Assembly: GCA_011391655.1 (NCBI GenBank)
Contig: JAABQE010000274.1
Coordinates: 1-6,597 of the forward strand
Reading direction: 5' to 3'
Origin: Hydrogenophilales bacterium
GTDB taxonomy: Bacteria; Pseudomonadota; Gammaproteobacteria; Burkholderiales; Thiobacillaceae
Length of the DNA stretch: 6,597 nucleotides
Position 1 is the stretch's first letter; every line of letters begins with the position of its first letter. A program made the translations under genes and the position numbers. This document shows positions 6,298 through 6,597 of this stretch, in pieces. The notes under the pieces were generated by a model. That model did not search any database. It was not told where the DNA came from and worked only from the letters and a program-made list of their open reading frames with translations.

Positions 6298-6597
6298 ATG
6301 ATCAAGCAACGCACATTAAAAACGCCGGTCAAGGCGGCGGGGGTCGGACTGCATTCCGGCGTCAAGGTCGAGATGACCCTGCGCCCGGCCGCCCCCAACA
6401 GCGGCATCGTGTTCCGCCGCATCGACCTCGATCCGCCAGCCGAACTCAAGGCCGATCCTTATCTCGTGACCGACACCCGGCTGTGTTCCATGCTCGAATC
6501 GGGCGCCGCCAAAGTGTCCACCGTCGAACACCTGATGTCCGCCCTCGCCGGCCTGGGCATCGACAACCTGCTGGTCGATCTGACCGGCCCCGAAACT
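6298..6597 (+). CDS. lpxC: UDP-3-O-acyl-N-acetylglucosamine deacetylase (5' part; cut by window end)
   Basis: Zinc-dependent cytoplasmic deacetylase, the committed step of lipid A synthesis. The first 100 of about 300 codons are present. Seen: [21 protein letters not shown] at the N-terminus with the conserved GLHSG (H19), VTLRPA-like [16 protein letters not shown], and [17 protein letters not shown], which carries the first zinc-ligand histidine and its glutamate neighbour (E77, H78; E. coli E78, H79). The start is forced: an in-frame TAA stands at 6286-6288 and no other start codon lies between it and ATG 6298. No Shine-Dalgarno is visible before this ATG. The position right after ftsZ is the usual proteobacterial dcw end. 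The hairpin and the candidate -10 box before it suggest that at least part of its transcription is independent of ftsZ. Confidence 0.96.
   Translation, partial: MIKQRTLKTPVKAAGVGLHSGVKVEMTLRPAAPNSGIVFRRIDLDPPAELKADPYLVTDTRLCSMLESGAAKVSTVEHLMSALAGLGIDNLLVDLTGPET

Overview
The window is a stretch of a bacterial dcw (division and cell wall) cluster. All genes are on the + strand, in the order murC (3' part) – murB – ddl – ftsQ – ftsA – ftsZ – lpxC (5' part). The DNA is clearly G+C-rich. The protein sequences look proteobacterial throughout: FtsZ ends in LDIPAFLRRQAD, FtsA ends in an amphipathic helix, and lpxC follows ftsZ, which implies a Gram-negative cell making lipid A. Having murB between murC and ddl, unlike E. 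coli where murB lies elsewhere, together with the FtsZ and FtsA sequence style and a TAAAAT -10-like element, suggests a betaproteobacterium. It may be one of the Nitrosomonadales/Thiobacillus-like groups, but this is a judgement from memory and not a search.

Bases 1-2934 hold cytoplasmic peptidoglycan precursor synthesis: MurC adds L-Ala to UDP-MurNAc, MurB reduces the enolpyruvyl group to make UDP-MurNAc, and Ddl makes D-Ala-D-Ala. Bases 2931-6216 hold divisome genes: FtsQ (membrane/periplasmic scaffold), FtsA (membrane tether for the Z ring) and FtsZ (the tubulin-like GTPase). From 6298 to the window end is the first 100 codons of lpxC, the committed step of lipid A synthesis.

From murC to ftsA the genes are packed with no gap or tiny gaps: murC/murB overlap, murB/ddl overlap as TTGA, and ddl/ftsQ overlap as ATGA. 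The ftsQ stop overlaps an ATG that opens a four-codon start-stop unit, and that unit ends on the ftsA start. This points to a single mRNA with translational coupling. There are only two real gaps. The 99-bp ftsA–ftsZ gap carries a 7-bp hairpin and a near-ideal Shine-Dalgarno for ftsZ. The 81-bp ftsZ–lpxC gap carries a perfect 10-bp hairpin and a TAAAAT box placed so that lpxC mRNA could be leaderless.

No mobile element, tRNA, rRNA, CRISPR array or novel multi-gene system is visible; this is core genome. The points worth a second look are the repeated start-stop micro-ORFs at gene junctions, a Pro/Ala-rich insertion in FtsQ beside its FtsB-binding strand, and the two intergenic regions.
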